The notes under the pieces are model-generated. The model worked only from the letters and a program-made list of their open reading frames with translations, searched no databases and was not told the origin of the DNA. From assembly GCF_034424645.1 (NCBI RefSeq), contig NZ_CP139969.1, positions 1,240,001-1,304,000 of the forward strand: a DNA stretch of 64,000 nt. Reading direction: 5' to 3'. This stretch comes from Bordetella avium. Its GTDB lineage: Bacteria; Pseudomonadota; Gammaproteobacteria; Burkholderiales; Burkholderiaceae_B. Shown in pieces: positions 33,652-42,521 of this stretch. Numbering within the stretch: the first letter of the stretch is position 1; every line of letters begins with the position of its first letter. The translations under genes were made by a program, and so were the position numbers.

Positions 33652-34077
33652 ATGGCCGATCTGATTAAACCTCGCTCGGTGATGATCGCCGACCGCGACG
33701 GCGTAGAGAAGGAGTTCATCATTTCCCGCCTGCCCGCCACGGCGGCGCGTGAGGTGATCGCCAAATACCCGTTGTCGAACATTCCGAAGCTGGGCGACTA
33801 CGCAACTTCGGAAGAGGTCATGAAGAAGCTCATGAGCTACGTGGCCGTCAATGTGGATGGCCGCGAGCTGCGGCTGACCACACAGGCGTTGATCGATAAC
33901 CACGTTGTCGATGGCATCCAACTCCTGAAACTGGAAGTCGAAATGATCGAGGAAAACACGGGTTTTTTCGGTCGCGGCGGGCAACGCGGTTTCCTGGATT
34001 GCCTGCTGGAAAAGTTACTCCAATCAGCTATGCCAATGCTGACCCGTTTCTTGGAGCCATCGTCAGCTCGGGACTAG
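33652..34077 (+). CDS. Tail assembly chaperone, zero-frame product
   Basis: 141 aa. ITSRLPATAAREVIAKYP-like core (FIISRLPATAAREVIAKYPL), DYATSEEVMKKLMSYVAVNV and LLKLEVEMIEENTGFF. Position between tube and tape measure is that of the lambda G/GT pair. Within it, T-TTT-TTC (33963-33969) could shift ribosomes by -1 into a second open frame. Confidence 0.8.
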   Translation: MADLIKPRSVMIADRDGVEKEFIISRLPATAAREVIAKYPLSNIPKLGDYATSEEVMKKLMSYVAVNVDGRELRLTTQALIDNHVVDGIQLLKLEVEMIEENTGFFGRGGQRGFLDCLLEKLLQSAMPMLTRFLEPSSARD

Positions 34078-34196
34078 CCACGCTCTCCGAGCTGAAAACC
34101 TTGATCGATCTTGAGGAGGCGATGGATTTATGGGAAATCGCCACCACCAACAAGGTCAACGAAATCCGCGCCCTGGAGGCCGGGAAGGGGAGGTAG
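33963..34196 (+). CDS. -1 frameshift extension of the tail chaperone
   Basis: After the slippery heptamer T-TTT-TTC the -1 frame stays open to 34196, giving ...LPAGKVTPISYANADPFLGA, IVSSGLATLSELKTLIDLEE and AMDLWEIATTNKVNEIRALE. The frame is exactly -1 relative to the chaperone, ends 1 nt before the tape-measure start, and looks like a folded helical protein. No separate ribosome site is needed if frameshifting makes a fused long form that binds the tape measure. Confidence 0.65.
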   Translation, partial: FFRSRRATRFPGLPAGKVTPISYANADPFLGAIVSSGLATLSELKTLIDLEEAMDLWEIATTNKVNEIRALEAGKGR

Positions 34197-34197
34197 G

Positions 34198-35811
34198 ATG
34201 TTGCTCGATGCACTGACCTACATCATCGACGCAGACAACTCCAAGCTGGACAAGGCGGTCGATAAGTCCAAGCAAAAGACCGACGAGTTCGGCAAGTCCA
34301 TGCTGACGGCGGAAGGCCGCGCGCAGATCATGGAGGACAAGATCAAGGGCGCCTTTACGCGCATCGGCGGCGCGATTATTGCCGCTGTTGCCGCCTCCAA
34401 AGCGCTTCAGGCCACCGCCGAGCGGGCGCAGTTTCTGGAGCAAATCCGGGCGACCAGCGAGGCGGCTGGTGTTGCCGTGGGCGATGTTGACGCTCTTGGC
34501 AGGTCTGTAGAGCTTCTTGGCGGGACTTCGGAGGGCGCGAGGTCGGCCCTTGAGGGGCTGGCCAGCACCGCCTACGCGGCGATGCAGGACGTCAACAGCT
34601 CGCAGGCCAAGGCATTTAAAGACCTGAAGGTTTCGCTCAAGACGACGGACGGCCAGATCAAATCGACCATGCAACTGATGGGCGACCTGGCCGACGCCGT
34701 AAAGGGCAAGGACCGGCGCAAGGCAGATAGCCTTCTGGCTGGCGCAGGCATTACCGATAAGGCGACCATCGACCTGATCTACAAGGGGCGGCAAGAGCTA
34801 GATAGGCTCATGCGCTCCCAGAAAGAGCAGGGCGTGGCGTCCAAAGAGTCGGTCGAGCGTGCGCAGCGGTACACCGAGGCGATGATCAGCCTTAAGCAAA
34901 ACACGGGGGCCGTCCGTGATGCGTTTTCCGACATGTTGTTGCCTGTGCTGACGTGGGTGATAGAGAAGTTCGATGTGTTCGTGAGCTGGTTCAGGCGGCA
35001 CGAGACGTTCGTAAAAGGCTTCTTCATCGGCGTATCGACCGTGCTGGCCGTCATGTTCGCGCCTGCTGCGTGGGCGGCAGCTACAGCAGTGTGGGCGCTC
35101 ATAGCGCCAATTCTGGCGGTGGCATTGCCTATTGCGGCGCTGGTAACGCTGTTCGCGCTGCTGTACGACGACGTGATGAATTTCCTTGACGGGAATGACT
35201 CACTGATCGGTCAGATTTCTGAAGACTACCCGGCCATTGGCGAGACTGTTAAGGCCATGGCCGAGGCGATCAAGACGGCTTTCGGATGGATTCTTGAAGC
35301 AGTCAACTTTGCCTGGGGTGCTATCGGCGCATTTGCCAAAAACGCAGTTCAGGCGTTTGGCACGATGGGCAAGTCGATCAGTTCGATTTTTGAGTCCATC
35401 GTGGCAGTCGTCAAAAATGCCTGGGCCTATATCGGCAAGGTATTTGAGAACGTTTCAGGCGTTATCAAGAAGATCGGCAAGTGGCTCGGGTTCGGCGGTG
35501 GCGATGACATCGAGGTCACTCAAACCGCAGTGTCGAAGGGGCTGGACGGCGCAGAGGCCCAGGCTAACGAGAACATGCGGGCGGCTCAGGCGCAGCTTAA
35601 TCAGGCGGCCGCCAGCCCGGTTAACTCGGTTACGTCGAATGCTATATCTAACACCGCTGCTTCGCGCACAGAAACAAACGTTCAGGTGGGGCAGGTGACG
35701 GTACAGACGCAGGCGACAGACGCCCAGGGCATCAGTAAGGACATTGGCGGAGAGCTCAAAGACCAACTGAAGAATGTGCAGGCTGATTCGGCAAGCGGGG
35801 TGGCTAGATGA
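34198..35811 (+). CDS. Tape measure protein
   Basis: 537 aa from MLLDALTYIIDADNSKLDKA, with GGGGAGG before the ATG. The N-terminal domain has TAYAAMQDVNSSQAKAFKDL, typical of Mu-type tape measures; several hydrophobic spans follow (VSTVLAVMFAPAAWAAATAV, LAVALPIAALVTLFALLYDD) and a helical C terminus. It sets tail length and is ejected before DNA. By the usual scale the tail would be short to medium for a myophage. Confidence 0.88.
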   Translation: MLLDALTYIIDADNSKLDKAVDKSKQKTDEFGKSMLTAEGRAQIMEDKIKGAFTRIGGAIIAAVAASKALQATAERAQFLEQIRATSEAAGVAVGDVDALGRSVELLGGTSEGARSALEGLASTAYAAMQDVNSSQAKAFKDLKVSLKTTDGQIKSTMQLMGDLADAVKGKDRRKADSLLAGAGITDKATIDLIYKGRQELDRLMRSQKEQGVASKESVERAQRYTEAMISLKQNTGAVRDAFSDMLLPVLTWVIEKFDVFVSWFRRHETFVKGFFIGVSTVLAVMFAPAAWAAATAVWALIAPILAVALPIAALVTLFALLYDDVMNFLDGNDSLIGQISEDYPAIGETVKAMAEAIKTAFGWILEAVNFAWGAIGAFAKNAVQAFGTMGKSISSIFESIVAVVKNAWAYIGKVFENVSGVIKKIGKWLGFGGGDDIEVTQTAVSKGLDGAEAQANENMRAAQAQLNQAAASPVNSVTSNAISNTAASRTETNVQVGQVTVQTQATDAQGISKDIGGELKDQLKNVQADSASGVAR

Positions 35812-36359
35812 TCCGACTAAATGACTCCTTATCGACCTCAACGCAAGAGCGGGTTTCTGTGTTGGATGCCAATACGTTAGAGGTGCTGTTTCAGGCCGCC
35901 TCTCCTATGCGGGTGTCCGTCAAGGAGAGCAAGCGCGCCACAAAGTTTGCCGTTGAGGATGGCACGGAACGATCAGATCATGTTGTTCGTGAGCTGATCG
36001 AGGTACAGATCGACTTTGTTCTGACGGCTGATGTCCGCAATGCTTTTCAGTCGCTGCGACAGGCGCACGAGCAAAACAAGCTGGTGTCGGTTCAGACCAA
36101 AGTCCGGCTATACGAAAACCTGCTGATTACCGACATACCGCACGACGAGACGCCGGAGCTTGGGATGGCTATCGCTGTGCCGGTCAGACTTCAGGAGTTT
36201 TTGCAGGTGAAGCCAGAGTACGGGACTTTGCCGCCTGAAAAGGTGGCGAAGAAGAACCAGTCGAGCACGGTGCAGCGCGGGCAGCAGACGGGCAGCGAGA
36301 GGGAAGAAAGCAGTATTTTGGGACGTGGCGCGAGGGGGGCGCGGAAATGGTTCAGCTAG
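35808..36359 (+). CDS. Baseplate-associated protein
   Basis: 183 aa. LSTSTQERVSVLDANTLEVL, AASPMRVSVKESKRATKFAV, EDGTERSDHVVRELIEVQID and YENLLITDIPHDETPELGMA are seen in baseplate proteins following the tape measure of similar phages. The C terminus is polar and disordered. Exact role (tube initiator or hub adaptor) not settled. Confidence 0.68.
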   Translation: MIRLNDSLSTSTQERVSVLDANTLEVLFQAASPMRVSVKESKRATKFAVEDGTERSDHVVRELIEVQIDFVLTADVRNAFQSLRQAHEQNKLVSVQTKVRLYENLLITDIPHDETPELGMAIAVPVRLQEFLQVKPEYGTLPPEKVAKKNQSSTVQRGQQTGSEREESSILGRGARGARKWFS

Positions 36360-36658
36360 ACCTTATCCGCGCCCCGAATCAGGCGTTTTCCGTCGTGATA
36401 GACGGCGTTCTGTGGGAGCTTGCTATCAAGACCGCCAGGGCGGTCATGTGTGCTGACATCACGCGGGATGGCGAGGTGTTGGTTCAGGGTCAGCGCATTA
36501 TTGCGGACGCCCCGATCCTGCCATACCGTCATCTGAGCTTGCGCGGAAATTTTGCGATCCTGACCCGTGATGATGACTTGCCATGGTGGGAGGAGTTCGG
36601 GCGCTCGCAGTCCCTGGTTTATCTGACAGCCGCAGAGGTGGGCATCAATGACGATTGA
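36347..36658 (+). CDS. Baseplate plug-like protein
   Basis: 103 aa. QAFSVVIDGVLWELAIKTAR, DAPILPYRHLSLRGNFAIL and a closing LTAAEV form an all-beta small protein like the cyanophage-type baseplate plug (DUF6983-like). Overlaps both neighbours. Confidence 0.68.
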   Translation: MVQLDLIRAPNQAFSVVIDGVLWELAIKTARAVMCADITRDGEVLVQGQRIIADAPILPYRHLSLRGNFAILTRDDDLPWWEEFGRSQSLVYLTAAEVGINDD

Positions 36659-37475
36659 TCTCCGGGCAATCCGTGTCGGGATCGAGGTTTCCGGCCGGAT
36701 GCACTATTACAGCGCCACCGATGGGATGCGGATTAAGGCGAGCGGCACCAAGTTCGCCAACGCCACCCAAAACGAATGCACGGTCACGATCTCCAATCTC
36801 AAGCGGGAGACGCGGGACTTTCTGCTGACAGAAACGAGCCCGTACAACAAAAACCGCAAGCCCAAGCGGCTTGTGGTGGAGGTGGGCCGGGTATCGACCG
36901 GATTGTTTAGGATCTACGTCGGTGACATTACCAGCGCGGAGCCGAGCAGCCCGCCAGACGTGGACATTGTCCTCAAGTCAAAGACGGGCAATGCGTCAAG
37001 TGGCGATGTGGTTTCAAAGAGCGCTCAGGCGCTTTCTAAGTTGTCACAGATCGCGGCGGGCATCGCCTCGGATGTAGGTGCAACGTTGGACTTCCAGGCT
37101 CTAGACAAACTCATCGCGAACTACACCTATACAGGCGGGGCTCTTGGGCAGATCAACAGGCTGGCTGAAGCCGGTGGCGTTCGGGCGTTTCTGGATGACG
37201 ACCGTCTGATCGTGCAGGATTTCGGCAAAGCGACGGCGGGCCGCGTCAAGGTGCTCAACCTGAATAGTGGCCTAGTCGGGATACCGAAGGCCAACGACAA
37301 GGGGGTCGATGTGACATACCTGATCGATGGCGAATCGGTGCTTGGCGGCAAGCTGATCCTAGAGAGCAAGTTCAACCGGGCGCTTAACGGCAGCTACAAG
37401 GTTGACCAACTCAAATTCGACGTGGCAAGCCACGAAGATCCATTTTTCTACACCGCGCTATGCAGCAGACTGTAA
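36648..37475 (+). CDS. Baseplate hub protein
   Basis: 275 aa. IRVGIEVSGRMHYYSATDGM, FANATQNECTVTISNLKRET, LFRIYVGDITSAEPSSPPDV and FDVASHEDPFFYTALC match the hub proteins placed before the gp138-like spike. It forms the central ring between tube and spike. Confidence 0.75.
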   Translation: MTIDLRAIRVGIEVSGRMHYYSATDGMRIKASGTKFANATQNECTVTISNLKRETRDFLLTETSPYNKNRKPKRLVVEVGRVSTGLFRIYVGDITSAEPSSPPDVDIVLKSKTGNASSGDVVSKSAQALSKLSQIAAGIASDVGATLDFQALDKLIANYTYTGGALGQINRLAEAGGVRAFLDDDRLIVQDFGKATAGRVKVLNLNSGLVGIPKANDKGVDVTYLIDGESVLGGKLILESKFNRALNGSYKVDQLKFDVASHEDPFFYTALCSRL

Positions 37476-38167
37476 GCCCAAACATTGACCCGGCCGACGA
37501 GGGCAGCCTGGCCGGGGTGCTTAAGTCGTGGCTCAAGGGTTACATCCGCGAGCACCACGACGACATGCTGCCCGCGACCGTAGTCTCCTACGACGACGCG
37601 ATAAATCGGGCTGTGGTCAGGCCTCTGATCATGGTGGGTACGACTGACGGAAGAAAGATTTCTCGGGGTGCTATCCCCAATATTCCGGTATTTCGGTTTG
37701 GCGGCGGCGGGTTCTTTGTGCGCTTTCCGATCAAGCCGGGGGACTTTGGATGGATCAAGGCCAACGACCGGGACGTGTCGCTGATGTTTCAGCGTGGCGG
37801 CCAGGAGGACTGGCCGAACACCGAGCGGCTGCACTCGTTTTCAGACGCGATGTTTTTCCCGGACACGCTCAAGGATTGGGCAATTGACGGCGAAAACTCC
37901 GACGCCCTGGTGATCCAGTCCATGACAGGCGCTGTCTGCGTATCGCTGCATGAGGGGGAGCTGCGATTTAAGGCTCCCAAGGCGAAGGTCGAGATCCCTG
38001 ATACCGAGTGGATCGGGAATCTCGCCATTAAGGGCAATGTGTCCACAAGCGGCGGCAACGTGGACATGTCAGGCGGGTCGCTCAGGCACAACGGCAAGAA
38101 CATAGGCAGCGACCATAGCCACACAGGCGTTCAGCGCGGAAACGACAGCACGGGAGGCCCGGCGTGA
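37460..38167 (+). CDS. Gp138-type membrane-puncturing spike
   Basis: 235 aa. OB-fold start (DDMLPATVVSYDDAINRAVV, RPLIMVGTTDGRKISRGAIP), FFVRFPIKPGDFGWIKANDR, then a repeat-like beta-helix (LAIKGNVSTSGGNVDMSGGS). The tip has NGKNIGSDHSHTGVQRG, the His motif that binds iron in such spikes. It pierces the outer membrane on contraction. Confidence 0.9.
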   Translation: MQQTVSPNIDPADEGSLAGVLKSWLKGYIREHHDDMLPATVVSYDDAINRAVVRPLIMVGTTDGRKISRGAIPNIPVFRFGGGGFFVRFPIKPGDFGWIKANDRDVSLMFQRGGQEDWPNTERLHSFSDAMFFPDTLKDWAIDGENSDALVIQSMTGAVCVSLHEGELRFKAPKAKVEIPDTEWIGNLAIKGNVSTSGGNVDMSGGSLRHNGKNIGSDHSHTGVQRGNDSTGGPA

Positions 38168-38508
38168 TCACCTTCAAAACTGGAGATAACAACGACTTCG
38201 TTGTTTTGCCCAACGGCAACCTAGCGCTTGAAACTGGCATCGACGCCGTTGCTCAGGAGGCCCGGCACTTTGCTGCCACCGCCAAGCGCGAAATGATCCA
38301 CGCCTTCGATCAAGGCATCCCGTTTCTGCGCGAGGCGTTCAGCAAACAGCCAAATCTAGCGCAGTTTGAGGCCGCGCTGCGGCGTCGGCTGCTGGAGTTG
38401 GATGAGGTGGACGAAGTGCAAAGCCTTGATGTTGCCATTGATGGCGAATCGCTGAAATACACCGCCGTTCTGAATACGGCTTACGGAGTGGTGACACTAG
38501 ATGGCTGA
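38164..38508 (+). CDS. Baseplate wedge protein, W/gp25-like
   Basis: 114 aa. DFVVLPNGNLALETGIDAVA, HFAATAKREMIHAFDQGIPF and a C-terminal strand region. Short gp25-like proteins of this form join sheath to baseplate wedge. Overlaps spike and J genes by 4-8 nt. Confidence 0.75.
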   Translation: MITFKTGDNNDFVVLPNGNLALETGIDAVAQEARHFAATAKREMIHAFDQGIPFLREAFSKQPNLAQFEAALRRRLLELDEVDEVQSLDVAIDGESLKYTAVLNTAYGVVTLDG

Positions 38509-39691
38509 TTACAAATTCATCAGCTCGCGCGGCGTCGTCATTGCAGATACGGCCGACACGCGGGCGCAGGTAGAGTCAGAGTTTCGGGCTGTGTTTGGTG
38601 ATGACATGCCGACCGATCCCGCAACGCCCCAGGGCAAGCTAATCACTCGGATTGTCGAGGAGCGAGACGCCATAGCGCGCAATAATGCCGAGCTGGCAAA
38701 CCAAATCAACCCCGCCCAAGCTGGCGGGGTTTTTCTTGATTCATTGGTCGCGCTGACCGGCGGCAGGCGGCGAAGCAGCATCCGGTCGTTGCTTACCGGC
38801 GTCAATCTCAGCGGGGTGCCCGGAACAACCGTGCCGGTCGGGTCTCTGGCGGAAACCACATCAGGCGAGCAATTCGCGCTGGTGAGTCCTGTAGTGCTCA
38901 ACGCGCAAGGCATAGCAAAGGGAAATTTCCGCGCCACGCTTGACGGTGCGATTGCGGTGCCGCCAGGGGCGCTTAACTCGGTAGCGTCGAGTGTGCTCGG
39001 CTGGGAAAGGGTTGAGAATCCGACAGCGGCGACGATTGGCCAGTTGCAGGAAACCGATGTGGCGCTGCGTAGGCGCCGGGCAAAGACGCTGGCTCTCCAG
39101 ACGACCTCGATCAACGAGGCCATTGTCAGCAGGCTTTACGACATTGAATCGGTGCAGTCATGCTACTACCTCGAAAACTACTCGGATCAGGACACTGTCA
39201 TTGATGGCATACCGATGCGCAAGCACAGCATTTGGGCTTGTGTGCGCGGCGGAACAGATGCGGAGGTGGCGGCCGCGCTCTTTGAGACCAAGACGGTAGG
39301 CGGTGGCTACAACGGTGCGGTAGCGGTGACGGTAAGCGACCCCAATAATGGCCGCCCCTACGAAGTGCGTTTTGATCGCCCGGTTGATGTGCCTATTTTC
39401 ATCCGCGTAACGGCCAGGGATAGCAGTCTTGACCTTCAGGCGCTCATTCCTGATTTGGTCATGCGCTACGTGAATGGCGAGGTCGAGGGGGATGTCAGCT
39501 TTGTGGTGGGCAGCGATGTCTCGACATTCGAAATCGCGGGCGCTATCCGACAGCAGGAGCCGTCAATCATGGTGATCAAGGTTGAGTGGTCTGTTGTCGG
39601 TTCGGGCGTATGGTCGGCCGACACGCTGAAGATCCCGCCCAACAAAATCGCCATTACTCAGCGCAGCTCTGTACAGGTGGTGATCGCATGA
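38501..39691 (+). CDS. Baseplate J / gp47-like protein
   Basis: 396 aa. GVVIADTADTRAQVESEFRA, QGKLITRIVEERDAIARNNA, VFLDSLVALTGGRRRSSIRS, SGVPGTTVPVGSLAETTSGE and NSIWACVRGG-like segment (KHSIWACVRGGTDAEVAAAL) match the Mu gp47/P2 J family. It forms the wedge arms around the spike. Confidence 0.92.
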   Translation: MADYKFISSRGVVIADTADTRAQVESEFRAVFGDDMPTDPATPQGKLITRIVEERDAIARNNAELANQINPAQAGGVFLDSLVALTGGRRRSSIRSLLTGVNLSGVPGTTVPVGSLAETTSGEQFALVSPVVLNAQGIAKGNFRATLDGAIAVPPGALNSVASSVLGWERVENPTAATIGQLQETDVALRRRRAKTLALQTTSINEAIVSRLYDIESVQSCYYLENYSDQDTVIDGIPMRKHSIWACVRGGTDAEVAAALFETKTVGGGYNGAVAVTVSDPNNGRPYEVRFDRPVDVPIFIRVTARDSSLDLQALIPDLVMRYVNGEVEGDVSFVVGSDVSTFEIAGAIRQQEPSIMVIKVEWSVVGSGVWSADTLKIPPNKIAITQRSSVQVVIA

Positions 39692-40338
39692 GCGGCGTAC
39701 AGGAGTTCGATTTCTCGGTTGACCTGCTGGCCTCGATCCTCTGGCAGTACGAGGGAGCGCCGATGGCGGTGCAGCTTGCTCGCAATGATCAGGCGTGGAT
39801 TGATGCCAGCCAAACCAAGTTCTGGCATGACTGGCGTCAGGACGTTTTTGACCTGGACACCGCCAACGAGTTTGGGCTTTCAGTGTGGGCGCGGATCCTC
39901 GGGGTTTCGATCGAGGTTTCCGAGAGGCGGCGCGTTGATGGCGTGTTCGGGTTTGGGGTGAGCAACCGGAATTTCGATAACGGGAATTTCGGCACCGCCC
40001 GCGACGGCGACACAAGGCTAGATAAAGAGTCGGCGCGAAAGCTTCTCAAGTTGCGCTGGTTTCAGCTCACGATGCGGCCGACCGTGCCAAACATCAATAA
40101 GGCGATCGAGGACGTGTTCGGCCCTGGCGCGGCCTTTGTGGTCGATAGCTACGACATGAGCATCGTCACGTTTATGTTCAGCGCCGCACCGGATTACCGA
40201 CTGCGCAGGCTGCTTGAGCGCACGGACATTTTGCCCCGGCCGTCAACGGTAGGGGTTGCGTGGCAAGTGCAAACACGACCCGCCTGGGGCTTTGGCCCTA
40301 ACCATTTGAATTTTGAAAACGGAAGCTTTGGAGCGTAA
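39688..40338 (+). CDS. DUF2612 baseplate/tail protein
   Basis: 216 aa from MSGVQEFDFSVDLLASILWQ. FDLDTANEFGLSVWARILGV, DKESARKLLKLRWFQLTMRP, NINKAIEDVFGPGAAFVVDS and YRLRRLLERTDILPRPSTVG plus a final FGPNHLNFENGSFGA match DUF2612, which takes the place of P2 gpI. It links baseplate and fibre. Confidence 0.86.
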   Translation: MSGVQEFDFSVDLLASILWQYEGAPMAVQLARNDQAWIDASQTKFWHDWRQDVFDLDTANEFGLSVWARILGVSIEVSERRRVDGVFGFGVSNRNFDNGNFGTARDGDTRLDKESARKLLKLRWFQLTMRPTVPNINKAIEDVFGPGAAFVVDSYDMSIVTFMFSAAPDYRLRRLLERTDILPRPSTVGVAWQVQTRPAWGFGPNHLNFENGSFGA

Positions 40339-40340
40339 CA

Positions 40341-41489
40341 ATGGCAAAGATTTTCAACCGACCTTTTGCGACGACCGGCGACCGCGAAGATTTGCCTGTA
40401 TCGGATCAGCCGGACGGCAAGGCATCGTGGGACGCTGGCTGGACCCCGGATTACGAGCTCCCGAGCGACAACCCCAATTCCCGCCCCGTTGGACGGCAGG
40501 AAATGAACGGGGTGCTCCACGGTGTCACGGAAGCGCTTGGTGAGTTGCAGTTGTTCGGGTTTGCTAAGTGGCAGGCGGTTGTGGGCGGCTGGCCGCTGGG
40601 CGCAATGGCGTACCACGGCGGCGCAGTCTACAAATCCACTGATGGGGCGAACACCACTCAGCCCGGCTCCCCTGGTGCTAAGTGGGAACTTGCTTTCTGG
40701 CATTCGGCCGCCCTTACCGGAAACCCCACGGCGCCGACACAGGCGCCGGGCAACGTCAGCACTCGCATCGCCACTACCGAGTTTGTAGCGCAAGAGCTGA
40801 CCCGAGCCATTAAAGACATTCCGGGCGTCGTGCGCCGCGTTTATACGTCGAATGCGACGTGGAAGAAACCGGCAGGCCTCAAGTCCGCTCTTGTACAGGT
40901 GCAGGGCGGTGGCGGCGGTGGCGGCGGAACGATCAGTACAACGGCTACCAATCGGGCAGTGATTGGAGCGGGCGGAGGCGCTGGGGGGTATGTCGAGGCG
41001 CTCATCAGCGCTGACGCGCTGCCCGCGGAGGTTCTTGTTACTCACGGCGCTTCGGGCGGTGGCGGCGCCGTATCTGGCTCGGGCGCAGCGGGAGGCGCGT
41101 CCAGCTTTGGGGCAATCCTAACCGCGAGCGGCGGCGGTGGCGGAGGTGCGGGGCAGGTGCAACAGGCCGCTGTAACTCGCGGACTCGCTGCGGGCGGGGT
41201 GGCAGGTGCCACGAGCGCGTCCGCGATCGGCGCCCTTTCTTATGGCGGGGAAAGTGGTGGCATTGGCTTCTCCTTCGCGGCCGCAGGCGCCGGAATTTCT
41301 GGCAACGGAGGGTCGTCGCATCTAGGGGTTGGAGGCCCGTCGGTTGCCGAGGGCAGCCCTGGCTTGAACGCATCTGGCTATGGTGCGGGCGGGTCTGGGG
41401 GGTGCTCTGGATCGCCGTCCGGCAGTGATAGCGGTCGTCCTGGTGGCAGCGGGTCTCCGGGCGTCGTGATCGTCACGGAGTACTACTGA
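40341..41489 (+). CDS. Glycine-rich tail fibre protein
   Basis: 382 aa. Conserved N-terminal part (KIFNRPFATTGDREDLPVSD, PVGRQEMNGVLHGVTEALGE, NPTAPTQAPGNVSTRIATTE-FVAQ), then from about residue 170 a Gly-rich domain with TWKKPAGLKSALVQVQGGGG and many GGxGG runs. The end PGVVIVTEYY is typical. Gly-rich tips bind host surface receptors in other phages (for example the S16 adhesin); here receptor binding is inferred. Confidence 0.85.
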   Translation: MAKIFNRPFATTGDREDLPVSDQPDGKASWDAGWTPDYELPSDNPNSRPVGRQEMNGVLHGVTEALGELQLFGFAKWQAVVGGWPLGAMAYHGGAVYKSTDGANTTQPGSPGAKWELAFWHSAALTGNPTAPTQAPGNVSTRIATTEFVAQELTRAIKDIPGVVRRVYTSNATWKKPAGLKSALVQVQGGGGGGGGTISTTATNRAVIGAGGGAGGYVEALISADALPAEVLVTHGASGGGGAVSGSGAAGGASSFGAILTASGGGGGGAGQVQQAAVTRGLAAGGVAGATSASAIGALSYGGESGGIGFSFAAAGAGISGNGGSSHLGVGGPSVAEGSPGLNASGYGAGGSGGCSGSPSGSDSGRPGGSGSPGVVIVTEYY

Positions 41490-41659
41490 TGGCTAAATAC
41501 GCGCTTGTGGAGCCCCTTGGAAGGGTTGCCCAAGTTGGGGCTACCCCCTTCCCAGTAGCCGCCTTGTTCCACTGGATTGAATGCGGCGACGACGTTGAGG
41601 CTGAATGGACCTATGTCGCCGGTACTTTCCGGCCGCCCGTTAAAACGCAGGCTCAGTAG
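41489..41659 (+). CDS. Small fibre-assembly-like protein
   Basis: 56 aa, TGATG start at the fibre stop: MAKYALVEPLGRVAQVGATP, then PVAALFHWIECGDDVEAEWT. Short ORFs of this kind follow Gly-rich or other fibres and may help assembly. Not verified by similarity. Confidence 0.65.
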   Translation: MAKYALVEPLGRVAQVGATPFPVAALFHWIECGDDVEAEWTYVAGTFRPPVKTQAQ

Positions 41660-41682
41660 CCTGTGTGTTTTTGCTGTTTCCG

Positions 41683-41707
41683 AGCCCGCCCTAGAGCGGG
41701 CTTTTTT
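41683..41707 (+). terminator. Terminator between fibre and lysis genes
   Basis: AGCCCGC, 6-nt loop, GCGGGCT, then TTTTT, 21 nt before the holin ATG. Confidence 0.75.
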
Positions 41708-41727
41708 ACGCCCACAAAGAGGCAGCC

Positions 41728-41982
41728 ATGCCACAACAAAGGAAAGAAAAAATGAAGCTGGAAGATGCGGCCATCACGGCAGCAAATCGTGCAACCGAAG
41801 CGGGTGCTGCCACTGGTGTGCTCGGATGGGCAACGCAGGTCAACTGGATCGGCTGGGCGGGGGTGGTGATCGCCCTTGGCGGTCTGTTCGCCAACCTCTT
41901 TTATCAGCGCCGTCGCGACCGACGCGAAAAAACTGAGCATGAGGCGCGCATGGAATCAATCCGGGCGGGGTGTGAGCGATGA
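41728..41982 (+). CDS. Holin-like membrane protein
   Basis: 84 aa. Charged N terminus, two close hydrophobic stretches (GAATGVLGWATQVNWIGWAG and VVIALGGLFANLFYQ), then RRRDRREKTEHEARME, as in small HP1-type holins. It should trigger membrane depolarisation and release of the SAR endolysin. Overlaps the endolysin gene as ATGA. Confidence 0.8.
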   Translation: MPQQRKEKMKLEDAAITAANRATEAGAATGVLGWATQVNWIGWAGVVIALGGLFANLFYQRRRDRREKTEHEARMESIRAGCER

Positions 41983-42521
41983 GCAAATGGGCAAGGGCGG
42001 GCGCAGCTACTGCGGCGGGGCTCGTGGCTTCTGGTGCGCTCGCGCTGCTGTCTCCCGATCTGGAGCGCATGCTCAGCCGTTGGGAGGGGGAGGGCCAGCA
42101 TGTCGTCTACGCTGATAAGCTGGTGGGCGGCTTACCCACGGTTTGCCGTGGTCTGACCAAGCACACGGTCAAAGAGCCATTGGTGGTAGGCGATTACTGG
42201 TCACCGGAGAAATGCGCCGAAGTCGAAAAGGCCATTGTGGAGGGTACGCAGATCGAATTGGCGAGCTGCCTGCCCGCCGCCATCCGACAAGGGGCGTTTG
42301 ATGCTGCTAGCGACATGGGCCACCACTTCGGCAATCCGCGCGTTTGCGCAAGCCGTGCGGTGGGCCTTATGTGGGCGGGAAAGTGGCGCGAGGCCTGCGA
42401 TGCCTTCGCACATGCGCCAGATGGCAGGCCGGTGTGGTCGTATGTGGGAGACAAGTTTTATCGGGGGCTCTACAACCGTGCGCTTGATCGGAGGCGGCTA
42501 TGCCTGTCCGATTTGCAGTGA
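41979..42521 (+). CDS. SAR endolysin, GH24 lysozyme (R21-like)
   Basis: 180 aa. An N-terminal weakly hydrophobic SAR segment (AGAATAAGLVASGALALLS) would export it and hold it inactive in the membrane. The GH24 core shows RWEGEGQHVVYADKLVGGLP and TVCRGLT, with Glu36, Asp46 and Thr60 candidates for the catalytic set. GAFDAASDMGHHFGNPRVCA and a Cys-rich body fit R21-type enzymes. It cuts peptidoglycan. Confidence 0.9.
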   Translation: MSKWARAGAATAAGLVASGALALLSPDLERMLSRWEGEGQHVVYADKLVGGLPTVCRGLTKHTVKEPLVVGDYWSPEKCAEVEKAIVEGTQIELASCLPAAIRQGAFDAASDMGHHFGNPRVCASRAVGLMWAGKWREACDAFAHAPDGRPVWSYVGDKFYRGLYNRALDRRRLCLSDLQ

